Shown: positions 1 through 5,792 of the stretch, piece by piece
Layout: each line of letters begins with the position of its first letter
How positions within the stretch are numbered: position 1 is the stretch's first letter
Source: Bacteriovoracaceae bacterium UBA1018
GTDB taxonomy: Bacteria; Bdellovibrionota; UBA1018
Direction of reading: 5' to 3'
Length of the DNA: 5,792 nt
NCBI GenBank assembly: GCA_002291495.1
Contig: DBAE01000205.1
Coordinates: forward strand, 1,266-7,057
Program-made: the position numbers and the translations under genes
The notes under the pieces: model-generated
The model's database searches: none
The model's input: the letters and a program-made list of their open reading frames with translations, nothing else
Told to the model about the DNA's origin: nothing

Positions 1-1
1 G

Positions 2-2143
2 ACCATGATCAATCAGTGGTTTGTCGAAATGCTGAGACGTTTTAATTTTTCGTTTTACGTGCCCGAATCGCAGCTGGATGCGGATCATGACTTGGATGAA
101 GCAGGGGATAAGATTGCCGAGGACATCGGAAACCACGAACGGATCATTCTCAGCCTAGAGACCTTTGCTCATGAGTCGGTTTGTTCAGCACTGCTTGATG
201 CACAATGGGATCTAATAATTGTCGATGAAGCGCACCATGTCCGGTGGTCTCCAGAGGACCCAAGTTACGAATACCAAGTCTTAGAAAAGCTGAGTGAGAT
301 TGCGCCAGGATTACTCTTGTTAACGGCAACTCCTGAGCAACTTGGAGTTGAAGGCCACTACGCAAGATTGCATCTTCTGGATCCTGAGCGCTTCTCGAGC
401 CTTGATCTATTTTTGGTCGAACACGATCAATATGTCGAAGTGGTGCAACTCGCTGAAGCTCTTTTGAGTGAAGAAAAACTTTCTAAAAAAGACGCCTCAG
501 AAATTAAAAAGCTGCTTTCGGATCGTTCTCTAGATGAAGCTCTAGAAAAGATTGATGTGAAGGAGAATCGAGAACGAGTACTTCGCAGTTTGATCGACTA
601 CTACGGTACAGGTCGTGTGTACTTCAGAAACTCGAGACGAGTAGTTGAGTCTGAGTCCTATTCCTTTCCAAAAAGATCCCTGAAGTCTTACGAGCTCAAC
701 GCACCGGCGAGCTCCCGCGAGGGGCGTTTGAGATGGTTGAAAGATCTACTAGATAGTAATCCTGCTGAAAAATTCTTGCTCCTCTGTTCGTCACGCAAAG
801 AAGTCGAAAAAATTGAAAAAGAGTTTCGACTGATTTCGACCATACCGGTAGCGACTTTTCATGAGGGGCAAAATATCTTGGTGCGAGATCGAAATGCCGC
901 TTACTTCGCTGAGGCGAGCGGCGCACGTATGCTTCTTTCCTCTGAGATCGGAAGCGAAGGTCGTAATTTCCAGTTTGCTCGCCATTTGATCATGTGGGAT
1001 CTGCCGCATAGCCCAGATCTCCTGGAGCAAAGAATTGGACGTCTAGACCGTATCGGACAGCAAAAAGAATTTTATATCCATGTTCCCTATGTCGCAGGTT
1101 CTGAAGAAGAGCGTCTGTTTCGATGGTATAATGAAGTGTTCGAAGCATTTAACCAACTTCCTCAAGGTGCAGGAGTGGTGCATGCACATTTTTGGCAAAA
1201 GCTCGAAAAGTACGTCACAGGACAGTCTAAGGCGGCTGGCAGATTTGAAGATCTGCTGAAAGATGCGCGAGCTCATTACCTAGATACGCGTAAGCAGTTG
1301 GAGCAGGGACGAGACCGGTTAGTGGAGCTCAATTCCTACGATGCAAAGTCCGCTCAGCTCAAAATGAAGGAGCTTTCTGAGCAAGAGCGTTCTGAAGCGC
1401 TTAAAAATTACATGCAGGGAGTCTTTAACTGGGTAGGAGTGCATGAAGAAGACCTCGATGCAGACTCTTATTTTGTGGAACCAGGAGACGCGATGTTTAT
1501 CCCTGTATTTCCGGGGCTGCCCGATCAGGGGATGAGGGTAACTTATCGCCGGAAGAAGGCGCTTGAGCGCGAGGATCTTACGTTACTCAGCTGGGATCAT
1601 CCAATGGTCAGACAAGTGATGGAGGCACTTTTGGGACAAGAGTTTGGAAGCGCAAGCCTATCGCGGTGGAAGTCTCCGCAATCGCTCGCTCTCACGGAGC
1701 TTTATTTCGTATTTCAGTGTTCTGTAGATAGCAAATGGTACGCAGATCAGTTTTTCCCACCCAAAGTGATTCGAGTCGTTTTGGATCACACCGGGAAAGT
1801 TGTCACACCGAATTGGACGAGCGAAGCATTGTCTCGAGAGTGTAGTCCATTGAAAGTACGTCCAGACGACTGGAAAAACCATCCGGTGCGAGGACAGCTC
1901 GAAAACCTGGTTAAGCAGGGTTCAAAGCAAATTGAAGCTGAAATTAAGCAGTATAGGGATCGTGCACTTTCGGACATGCGTGAGACGATCGATGGCGAGA
2001 TCACGCGCCTTCGATCGCTGACGGAAAAGAACGGACTCGTCAGTCAAGATGAGCTTGCTTGGTGGCAGGAACGACGCAAGGTGCTTGAGAAGGCATATCA
2101 ACAGGGCGAAGTGAGATTGGATGCTCTGAGGGTGGTGTTTTAG
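2..2143 (+). CDS. rapA: RNA polymerase-associated ATPase RapA (SWI2/SNF2 family), 5'-partial
   Basis: RapA binds core RNA polymerase and uses ATP hydrolysis to help recycle stalled or post-termination polymerase. The frame is open to the left edge, and the first visible residues (QWFVEMLRRFN) match an internal part of E. coli RapA, so the ATG at 5 is internal and roughly 200 N-terminal residues, including Walker A, lie outside. Numbering from that ATG: DEAH box 74-77, LTATP 106-110, second RecA lobe about 255-360 with IGSEGRNFQFA (315-325) and EQRIGRLDRIGQ (341-352), the helicase motif V/VI region. The C-terminal RapA-specific part follows, with FPGLPDQGM (502-510), SWDHPMVR (529-536), FFPP (583-586) and a basic coiled-coil-like tail ending in RLDALRVVF. 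Order and spacing fit the whole RapA C-terminus, apart from a shortened stretch between the RecA lobes near 221-245. No frameshift is seen. Homology is clear; the physiological role here is inferred from E. coli. Confidence 0.95.
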   Translation, partial: TMINQWFVEMLRRFNFSFYVPESQLDADHDLDEAGDKIAEDIGNHERIILSLETFAHESVCSALLDAQWDLIIVDEAHHVRWSPEDPSYEYQVLEKLSEIAPGLLLLTATPEQLGVEGHYARLHLLDPERFSSLDLFLVEHDQYVEVVQLAEALLSEEKLSKKDASEIKKLLSDRSLDEALEKIDVKENRERVLRSLIDYYGTGRVYFRNSRRVVESESYSFPKRSLKSYELNAPASSREGRLRWLKDLLDSNPAEKFLLLCSSRKEVEKIEKEFRLISTIPVATFHEGQNILVRDRNAAYFAEASGARMLLSSEIGSEGRNFQFARHLIMWDLPHSPDLLEQRIGRLDRIGQQKEFYIHVPYVAGSEEERLFRWYNEVFEAFNQLPQGAGVVHAHFWQKLEKYVTGQSKAAGRFEDLLKDARAHYLDTRKQLEQGRDRLVELNSYDAKSAQLKMKELSEQERSEALKNYMQGVFNWVGVHEEDLDADSYFVEPGDAMFIPVFPGLPDQGMRVTYRRKKALEREDLTLLSWDHPMVRQVMEALLGQEFGSASLSRWKSPQSLALTELYFVFQCSVDSKWYADQFFPPKVIRVVLDHTGKVVTPNWTSEALSRECSPLKVRPDDWKNHPVRGQLENLVKQGSKQIEAEIKQYRDRALSDMRETIDGEITRLRSLTEKNGLVSQDELAWWQERRKVLEKAYQQGEVRLDALRVVF

Positions 2144-2299
2144 GCTGTCTATTTTCTGGTCAGTGCGAATATTCCTATTCAGCAGCGTTAACCATCAATC
2201 GAGATGACCTGAGTTAATGCATTGATTTTCCAAACAATTATTATTTAAAAAAATCTTTAGAACGGCACTTTCCTTGCTCTTTATAAGTCTTGAGAGAAG

Positions 2300-2308
2300 A
2301 GAGGGTGA
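2300..2308 (+). promoter_or_regulatory. Ribosome binding site for the 295-aa membrane protein
   Basis: The purine-rich AGAGGGTGA resembles the full anti-SD complement (AGGAGGTGA) and ends 4 nt before the ATG at 2313. It decides the start: the same frame is open back to a TTG at 2274, but that start has no SD and would put 13 charged or polar residues ahead of a classic signal peptide. Confidence 0.7.
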
Positions 2309-2312
2309 AGTA

Positions 2313-3200
2313 ATGACAAAAGGTATATTTAAGTTTTTATCGATAGGTGTCGTGTTTTTAGCTTTCAGTGGAGCTCAGGTTGCTCAAGCAGACGATAATG
2401 ACGTCTGTTATGCGCAGATGTCTCAGATGGCAAAAAAGACAGAAGAGTTAGAAAAGAATAAGGCAATTAAAGTTGCAGCAATGTATGCCGGTTCAGTGGG
2501 GGGGATATTAGTTTCCTATATTTCTAGGGTTCAATGGCAAGCACTTGAGATAGACCTTGCAGCTACTCGAGGACCGGGCGGATTAGCCAGTTACCGAAAC
2601 GCTCTCAATGACATCGAAAATGTTCTCTATAAAGCGAGTCGAAATTATCCTCTTACTGAGGCAGAAATATCTGCGCGCACGGAGACATTGACTAGAATTA
2701 CAGACCAAAATCTAGCCACAAAACTAAAAAACGGCCGAGAAATTCTAGATTTCGAGATGGTTGAAGTTAAAAAAGCGAGCCGTGCTGCAAGTTTAAGAGC
2801 ATCGAGATTGGCTAAAAGAGCATCTGCTGCAAGCAAATGGAAGACCATCACAAGAGTCTCCGCAGCAACGACAGCTGTATTTTGGGCTTGGATCCTCTGG
2901 GATATGTTTTCTTCCGGATCTCAGCCAGATCATGTTCACGTCGCCAATAATCCTTTGATGCTCTTTGCTATGGATCCAGAGGAGGCTTGTAAAGAGATCA
3001 AAAAACATCCTGCTACCGTAGGTAAAGCTGTTCAGACATTTATCAATGGTTCGCACAATCTCTACATTTCGCTTTATAACGAGATGGTTTCTGATGCTCG
3101 CACGACCGTAAATGAATTAAAAATTTTAGAATCGGGTGTCAAGGCCGCATCTGATGCGACCCGTGTTTCGATTCCCTCATTAGTTGGTGTGATCAAGTAA
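2313..3200 (+). CDS. Unrecognised exported protein, signal peptide plus two membrane segments (295 aa)
   Basis: I do not recognise a family. Residues 1-26 form a textbook signal peptide: basic start (MTKGIFK), hydrophobic core, and an AQA cleavage site before DDND. Two further hydrophobic stretches follow, about 52-71 (AAMYAGSVGGILVSYI) and 182-200 (Trp-rich, TTAVFWAWILW). Between them lies a mostly helical, polar segment ending in a strongly basic Ala/Ser/Arg/Lys patch (153-176). By the positive-inside rule this loop should be cytoplasmic, leaving the short N-terminal part and the C-terminal ~95 residues in the periplasm. The only two cysteines, C32 and C226, would then both be periplasmic and could form a disulfide. 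The start is set by the SD at 2300-2308. The gene stands alone: 169 bp after rapA and followed by a hairpin terminator, so it is probably monocistronic. No catalytic motif is visible. A lineage-specific envelope protein is the safest description; the second hydrophobic stretch is a firmer membrane call than the first. Confidence 0.85.
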   Translation: MTKGIFKFLSIGVVFLAFSGAQVAQADDNDVCYAQMSQMAKKTEELEKNKAIKVAAMYAGSVGGILVSYISRVQWQALEIDLAATRGPGGLASYRNALNDIENVLYKASRNYPLTEAEISARTETLTRITDQNLATKLKNGREILDFEMVEVKKASRAASLRASRLAKRASAASKWKTITRVSAATTAVFWAWILWDMFSSGSQPDHVHVANNPLMLFAMDPEEACKEIKKHPATVGKAVQTFINGSHNLYISLYNEMVSDARTTVNELKILESGVKAASDATRVSIPSLVGVIK

Positions 3201-3212
3201 AGTCGACAAAAT

Positions 3213-3262
3213 AGTGACACCGCTCTTTCCTAGTTCTAGTGTGAAAGCGGCGTCACTTTATT
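3213..3262 (+). terminator. Hairpin terminator after the 295-aa protein gene
   Basis: AGTGAC (3213-3218) pairs with GTCACT (3252-3257). After one A-C mismatch, CCGCT (3220-3224) pairs with AGCGG (3246-3250). The loop is about 21 nt and contains a small palindrome, CTAGTTCTAG (3230-3239). A moderately T-rich run (TTTATTGTCTCTTATT) follows the stem. On the other strand the stem is followed by ATTTTGTC, so weak bidirectional action is possible, although no - strand gene faces it here. The T run is not perfect, hence moderate confidence. Confidence 0.65.
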
Positions 3263-3274
3263 GTCTCTTATTCA

Positions 3275-3294
3275 AAGTGATACAAATTCACCTT
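3275..3294 (+). promoter_or_regulatory. Possible operator dyad upstream of the DUF192/FHA promoter
   Basis: AAGTGA (3275-3280) and TCACCTT (3288-3294) form an imperfect inverted repeat, with GTGA and TCAC separated by 7 nt. Its centre is about 48 bp upstream of the predicted transcription start. It sits where an activator would bind, and the promoter lacks a good -35 box. The arms recall a CRP site, but the spacing is one base too long, so no regulator is named. The arms are short and chance is a real alternative. Confidence 0.25.
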
Positions 3295-3316
3295 AAATAA
3301 CAACTATTTAAATTTC

Positions 3317-3325
3317 TGCTATAAT
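3317..3325 (+). promoter_or_regulatory. Extended -10 promoter of the DUF192-FHA-FHA operon
   Basis: The sequence is TGCTATAAT: a perfect sigma-70 TATAAT hexamer (3320-3325) preceded by the extended -10 dinucleotide TG at 3317-3318. The region 16-18 bp further upstream has only weak -35 resemblance, which is usual for extended -10 promoters. Initiation about 7 nt after the hexamer would fall at 3331-3333, immediately before the ATG at 3334, leaving almost no 5' leader. Confidence 0.65.
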
Positions 3326-3333
3326 AGACAGTA

Positions 3334-3726
3334 ATGGTGGAAATAAATCCGCAGTGGATCAGAGTCGAATCCCTAAAAAATCAAGCGCTTATTGCCGATA
3401 GGTGCCTTGTGGCAGAACGTTTTTTTACGCGCCTCAGAGGATTGATTGGGAAAACTGGACTTGCATCGGGAGAAGGAATGTTCTTTCCGCGGTGTAATGA
3501 CATTCACATGTGGTTTATGCGATTCCCAATTGATGTAGTTTTTCTTCGTAAAAACGAGAGTTTTTCAAACGAAGGAAAATATCTAGTTTCATCGGTTCAC
3601 GAAAACGTGAAACCTTGGAGACTTCTTCCTCTGATGGATTGGCGCGGTTCAGAAGCGCTCGAGCTTCCGATTGGTACGATCGCGAAGCATGCCATTCAAG
3701 CAGGGGACGAGATATGTATAAGCTGA
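3334..3726 (+). CDS. DUF192 family protein (130 aa)
   Basis: The full-length product has the hallmarks of the DUF192 family (PF02643), whose biochemical role is not established. Motifs in order: ERFFTRLRGLIGK (28-40, the family's 'R..GLM' start), GMFFPRCNDIHMWFM (48-62) running into FPIDVVFL (64-71), the conserved core strand pair, VKPWR (92-96), and ALELPIGT...GDEI (108-127) at the end. There is no signal peptide, unlike some DUF192 members, so this one should be cytoplasmic. An in-frame TAG at 3325-3327 fixes ATG 3334 as the earliest possible start. No Shine-Dalgarno precedes it, which fits a leaderless message from the promoter at 3317-3325. A later start would remove residues before the first motif but not the domain. 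Its stop codon lies inside the next gene, a 13-bp overlap, which indicates co-transcription and probable translational coupling with the FHA sensor. Family assignment is firm; function is unknown. Confidence 0.9.
   Translation: MVEINPQWIRVESLKNQALIADRCLVAERFFTRLRGLIGKTGLASGEGMFFPRCNDIHMWFMRFPIDVVFLRKNESFSNEGKYLVSSVHENVKPWRLLPLMDWRGSEALELPIGTIAKHAIQAGDEICIS
3702..3707 (+). promoter_or_regulatory. Ribosome binding site of the FHA sensor gene, inside the DUF192 gene
   Basis: AGGGGA lies 6 nt before ATG 3714. It selects this start over an upstream in-frame ATG at 3615, which would add 33 residues that merely read through the DUF192 gene in another frame, before the FHA domain's first strand (YKLTIVSGP). 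Confidence 0.75.
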
Positions 3727-5348
3727 CCATTGTGTCAGGACCAAGAGGAGTAACGCCTAGACCCGGCTCAACCTATCGGTTTGAGGGTGGGGCGATTTCT
3801 ATTGGTCGTATGTCTGAAAATGGCGTAGTGCTCCAGTTTTCAAACGTCTCTAAAAAACACTGCACACTCGTTGTCAACAACGGCCAAGTAGTGATGAAGG
3901 ACGAAGGGAGTTCAAACGGAACATTCGTCAATGGCGTTCCTGCTAAAAATCGAGTGATTAAACCCGGCGATCGCATTGGTGTTGGCGATTTCATTTTGGA
4001 GCTTAGCCAAAGCGCAGAAGCTCGAGCAGCTTCAAAACCACTCAATAATTTAGTGGCGCTTCCTGGGGTCGATCTCAACGGTATCAATGCATCTGGCGGA
4101 GCTTCATTGCTAGGAACTCCTGGCGCAAGTGAAGTGCCCAATGCAATGCCCCAAGATCTCAAGGGTAAGGTCATTTGGTTCTTTGAAGAACGGATCATGC
4201 CGTACTTCTACAATTTAAACCTCAAACACGAGTGGAAAATTATTGGCATCGGATTACTCTCGGCGTTTGTTGTCGCAAACTTATTTATCAGCGTGCAGCC
4301 TCTGACTGTTTCAGGTCGACAAGCGGTGATCAAAGAAGTGATGCGACGTGCACGGCTTATCGCCCAACAAATCGTTGAAAAAAATACAGCTGCTCTCGCT
4401 GCTAAAATGGAAACCAAAACCGAGATTGGAAGTCTTGAGAAAGAGCAGGGGGTAAATGTAGCTTATCTGACTGATCTCGAGAGCCGCATTCTTGCCCCTG
4501 CTTCTAGGCTTGGGCAGTACTTCACTGAGGGGCCAGAAGCGGTTTATGCTCGACAAGCCAAAAAAGAGTTTGCAGCAGGACGAGAAACTGGATTTGTGAA
4601 AGAGCTCAACGACACTACGGTAGTGGCAGTAGAACCAGTTAAGATCTTACACCCGCAGCTTGGCAAAAATGTCGTGGTTGGGATGGCGATTGTGTCGATC
4701 GATACGACACTTTCTACTTTGAGTTTTGCTGATCACGGTGTGATCTACTCAGAAACTATTATTTTGACCGGTCTTTTAGGCGCATTGCTCTTTTTGATTC
4801 TTTATCGCTTAACACTTAAGCCCTTCCAGGTCTTAAACGACGATATCGACAAAGTCCTCAAGGGTGACGAAACTCAAATCAGCAGACAATACAAATTTGA
4901 AGAACTCGACCCACTCTGGGATATCGTCGATTCTGCACTCAAGCGAGTTGTAAATAGCGGTGATGCCAACTCAGGCGGACTCAGTCAGTCCTCCTTAGGT
5001 GCGCAAGAACTATTACCTCCATTCCAAATGTTAGGCGACGCCGCCCATATCGGACTTGTCGTATGTGACGAGTATAGAAAGATCACGTATCTCAGTCCGA
5101 CATTTGAAGAGATGAGTGGCATCAGATCAGATAATGCTTTAGGGCAGGATCTCGCTTCTGTCGCTCGTGATCAGGCGTTTGGTGACTTCAGTAATGACTT
5201 ATTTTCGCGTGTATTTTCGGGTGGAGATGCAGTCAGCGAAGATTTCGAGTTTTCAGGAATCACTTACAAAATGTATGCAGCCGCAGTTGGCATGAGTGGG
5301 TCATCCCCTAAACTCTATGTGCTAGCTGCGATGAAAGCGGAGGGATAG
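3714..5348 (+). CDS. Membrane sensor with N-terminal FHA, extracytoplasmic domain, HAMP-like linker and PAS (544 aa)
   Basis: Domains in order: FHA domain (2-97) with the phosphopeptide-binding signature G31-R32, S46...H49, SSNGT (66-70) and N73-G74; a flexible Ala/Gly/Asn/Pro-rich linker (100-148); first membrane helix (about 174-193); an extracytoplasmic region of about 150 residues (197-345), whose strands around GVNVAYLTDLESRIL (246-260) and VVVGMAIVSID (320-330) look like a Cache-type sensor; second membrane helix (about 347-366); a HAMP-like helical segment (366-413); and a PAS domain (about 435-541) with IGLVVCDEYRKITYLSP (446-462). The protein stops right after PAS, with no kinase, GGDEF, EAL, methyl-accepting or DNA-binding module, and no frameshift is visible to explain a lost output. 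The likely role is to couple an outside signal to binding of a phosphothreonine protein through FHA. FHA and membrane topology are confident, PAS good, HAMP and Cache moderate. It overlaps the DUF192 gene by 13 bp and is followed 12 bp later by another FHA gene. Confidence 0.9.
   Translation: MYKLTIVSGPRGVTPRPGSTYRFEGGAISIGRMSENGVVLQFSNVSKKHCTLVVNNGQVVMKDEGSSNGTFVNGVPAKNRVIKPGDRIGVGDFILELSQSAEARAASKPLNNLVALPGVDLNGINASGGASLLGTPGASEVPNAMPQDLKGKVIWFFEERIMPYFYNLNLKHEWKIIGIGLLSAFVVANLFISVQPLTVSGRQAVIKEVMRRARLIAQQIVEKNTAALAAKMETKTEIGSLEKEQGVNVAYLTDLESRILAPASRLGQYFTEGPEAVYARQAKKEFAAGRETGFVKELNDTTVVAVEPVKILHPQLGKNVVVGMAIVSIDTTLSTLSFADHGVIYSETIILTGLLGALLFLILYRLTLKPFQVLNDDIDKVLKGDETQISRQYKFEELDPLWDIVDSALKRVVNSGDANSGGLSQSSLGAQELLPPFQMLGDAAHIGLVVCDEYRKITYLSPTFEEMSGIRSDNALGQDLASVARDQAFGDFSNDLFSRVFSGGDAVSEDFEFSGITYKMYAAAVGMSGSSPKLYVLAAMKAEG
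5339..5345 (+). promoter_or_regulatory. Candidate, distantly placed ribosome binding site of the second FHA gene
   Basis: GGAGGGA is a strong SD-like sequence inside the end of the FHA sensor gene, but 15 nt before ATG 5361, well beyond the usual 5-9 nt. A stop in the frame of the second gene (TAA at 5349-5351) rules out an earlier start, and no alternative start codon appears between. Initiation may rely on coupling to ribosomes finishing the upstream gene. Confidence 0.4.
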
Positions 5349-5360
5349 TAAAAATCGTTT

Positions 5361-5792
5361 ATGGGTAATGCCGTTAAGTTCAGAGAAACAAAAGTTCCCC
5401 GCCAACCAGGCGAGCAGGCAAGGCTGAAAGTAGTTCAAGGCCCTGACCTCGGTTCTACTTTTGTCTTCACGGGATCACGAGTGACGATTGGACGAGGCGA
5501 CGATAACGACGTAATCCTTTCAGATTTGAAAGCGAGTCGTAAACATCTCGAGATATTCTTGAAACAAAGTTCAGGTGAGTGGCTCGCAAGAGATCTCGGT
5601 AGCGCCAACGGATTTTTTTACAATGGTCAGCCTTTCAGAGAGAGCATCCTTAAGTCAGGTAGCTCAATTACTCTAGGTGAGACGACCGTCGAGTTTGTGC
5701 CAGCAGCGGTAGGCACTACTTTTTTAGCAGCGCCTCCAAAAAGTATGGCGCAGATCAAATCCGATCAGCAAGCATTTGCAGTAGAGCAAAAG
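5361..5792 (+). CDS. FHA-domain protein, 3'-partial (144 codons visible)
   Basis: The frame opens at ATG 5361 and runs without a stop to the window edge. After a short basic leader (about 1-20), an FHA domain spans roughly 21-113: RLKVVQGPDLG, then G44-R45 in VTIGRGDDND, S59-R60-K61-H62, the GSANG turn (80-84) and N88-G89. The key phosphopeptide contacts (R45, S59, N83) and the structural His are all present. The residue after the second FHA glycine is Phe rather than the usual Thr (SANGF instead of SSNGT), a tolerated variation. Residues 114-144 begin a polar linker leading to something not visible. It lies 12 bp after the FHA sensor gene on the same strand, so it is probably in the same operon. 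What follows the FHA domain is unknown. FHA-fused secretion/Tad-pilus ATPases (CpaF/TadA-like) exist in delta-like bacteria and are one possibility, but nothing within the window proves it. Confidence 0.88.
   Translation, partial: MGNAVKFRETKVPRQPGEQARLKVVQGPDLGSTFVFTGSRVTIGRGDDNDVILSDLKASRKHLEIFLKQSSGEWLARDLGSANGFFYNGQPFRESILKSGSSITLGETTVEFVPAAVGTTFLAAPPKSMAQIKSDQQAFAVEQK

Noticed and set aside
5..7. ATG at 5 as the true start of the rapA product
   Set aside because: The residues right after it match an internal part of RapA and Walker A would be missing; the frame is open to the left edge.
2274..2312. TTG start 13 codons upstream for the 295-aa protein
   Set aside because: It would put charged residues ahead of a normal signal peptide, and the SD at 2300-2308 serves ATG 2313.
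2144..2312. Terminator for rapA and promoter for the next gene in the 169-bp spacer
   Set aside because: The best inverted repeat (ATCAAT 2194-2199 with ATTGAT 2221-2226) is only 6 AT-rich pairs. Candidate boxes (TTGATT 2222-2227 with TTTAAA 2244-2249; TATAAG 2282-2287) are weak or lack a partner. The spacer is AT-rich and may hold a promoter, but I cannot place it.
3277..3291. CRP/FNR-type binding site
   Set aside because: The arms are GTGA and TCAC, but separated by 7 nt instead of the 6 of a CRP site, and the outer bases do not match; kept only as a generic low-confidence dyad.
3615..3713. 33-codon N-terminal extension of the FHA sensor from ATG 3615
   Set aside because: It is the DUF192 coding region read in another frame, has no SD, and precedes the first FHA strand with unrelated residues; ATG 3714 has a well-spaced AGGGGA.
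3773..4198. 141-aa open frame on the - strand inside the FHA sensor gene
   Set aside because: It lies wholly antisense to a gene with clear FHA motifs, has no recognisable domain, and fits a chance open frame.

Overview
The window reads as ordinary bacterial chromosome, densely coded on the + strand, of intermediate GC. It carries the end of a RapA-type SWI2/SNF2 ATPase, a membrane-anchored protein I do not recognise, and the first three genes of a probable operon: a DUF192 protein, a complete membrane sensor with an FHA domain, and a second FHA protein cut off by the window end. RapA together with a DUF192/FHA cluster and much FHA signalling suggests a Gram-negative of the Bdellovibrio/myxobacterial ('delta-like') kind. 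This is an inference from gene content; there is no rRNA or other marker to settle it. I see no rRNA, tRNA, CRISPR array, insertion sequence or phage gene.

Layout. Positions 1-2143 hold the C-terminal ~713 codons of rapA; the ATP-binding Walker A part lies upstream of the window. Positions 2144-2312 are an AT-rich spacer with no convincing terminator. Positions 2313-3200 encode a 295-aa protein with a signal peptide and two further membrane segments. Positions 3201-3333 hold a hairpin terminator (3213-3262), a small dyad (3275-3294) and an extended -10 promoter (3317-3325) placed so close to the next ATG that the mRNA is predicted to be leaderless. Positions 3334-3726 encode a DUF192 protein. 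Positions 3714-5348 encode FHA-TM-extracytoplasmic sensor-TM-HAMP-like-PAS, overlapping the previous gene by 13 bp. Positions 5361-5792 encode a second FHA protein, open at the window edge.

How the genes may work together. The last three genes are tightly packed behind one promoter and are probably co-transcribed. The membrane protein senses something outside the cytoplasm and through its PAS domain, but has no kinase, cyclase or DNA-binding output. Its only evident partner-binding module is the FHA domain, which in known families binds phosphothreonine peptides. The likely logic is phospho-dependent scaffolding between a Ser/Thr kinase system and the product of the next FHA gene. DUF192 and FHA genes are, to my recollection, often found near Tad/Flp pilus or secretion genes in delta-like bacteria, so the region beyond the window is where the purpose of this cluster should become clear. 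rapA and the 295-aa protein appear to be separate transcription units from this cluster.
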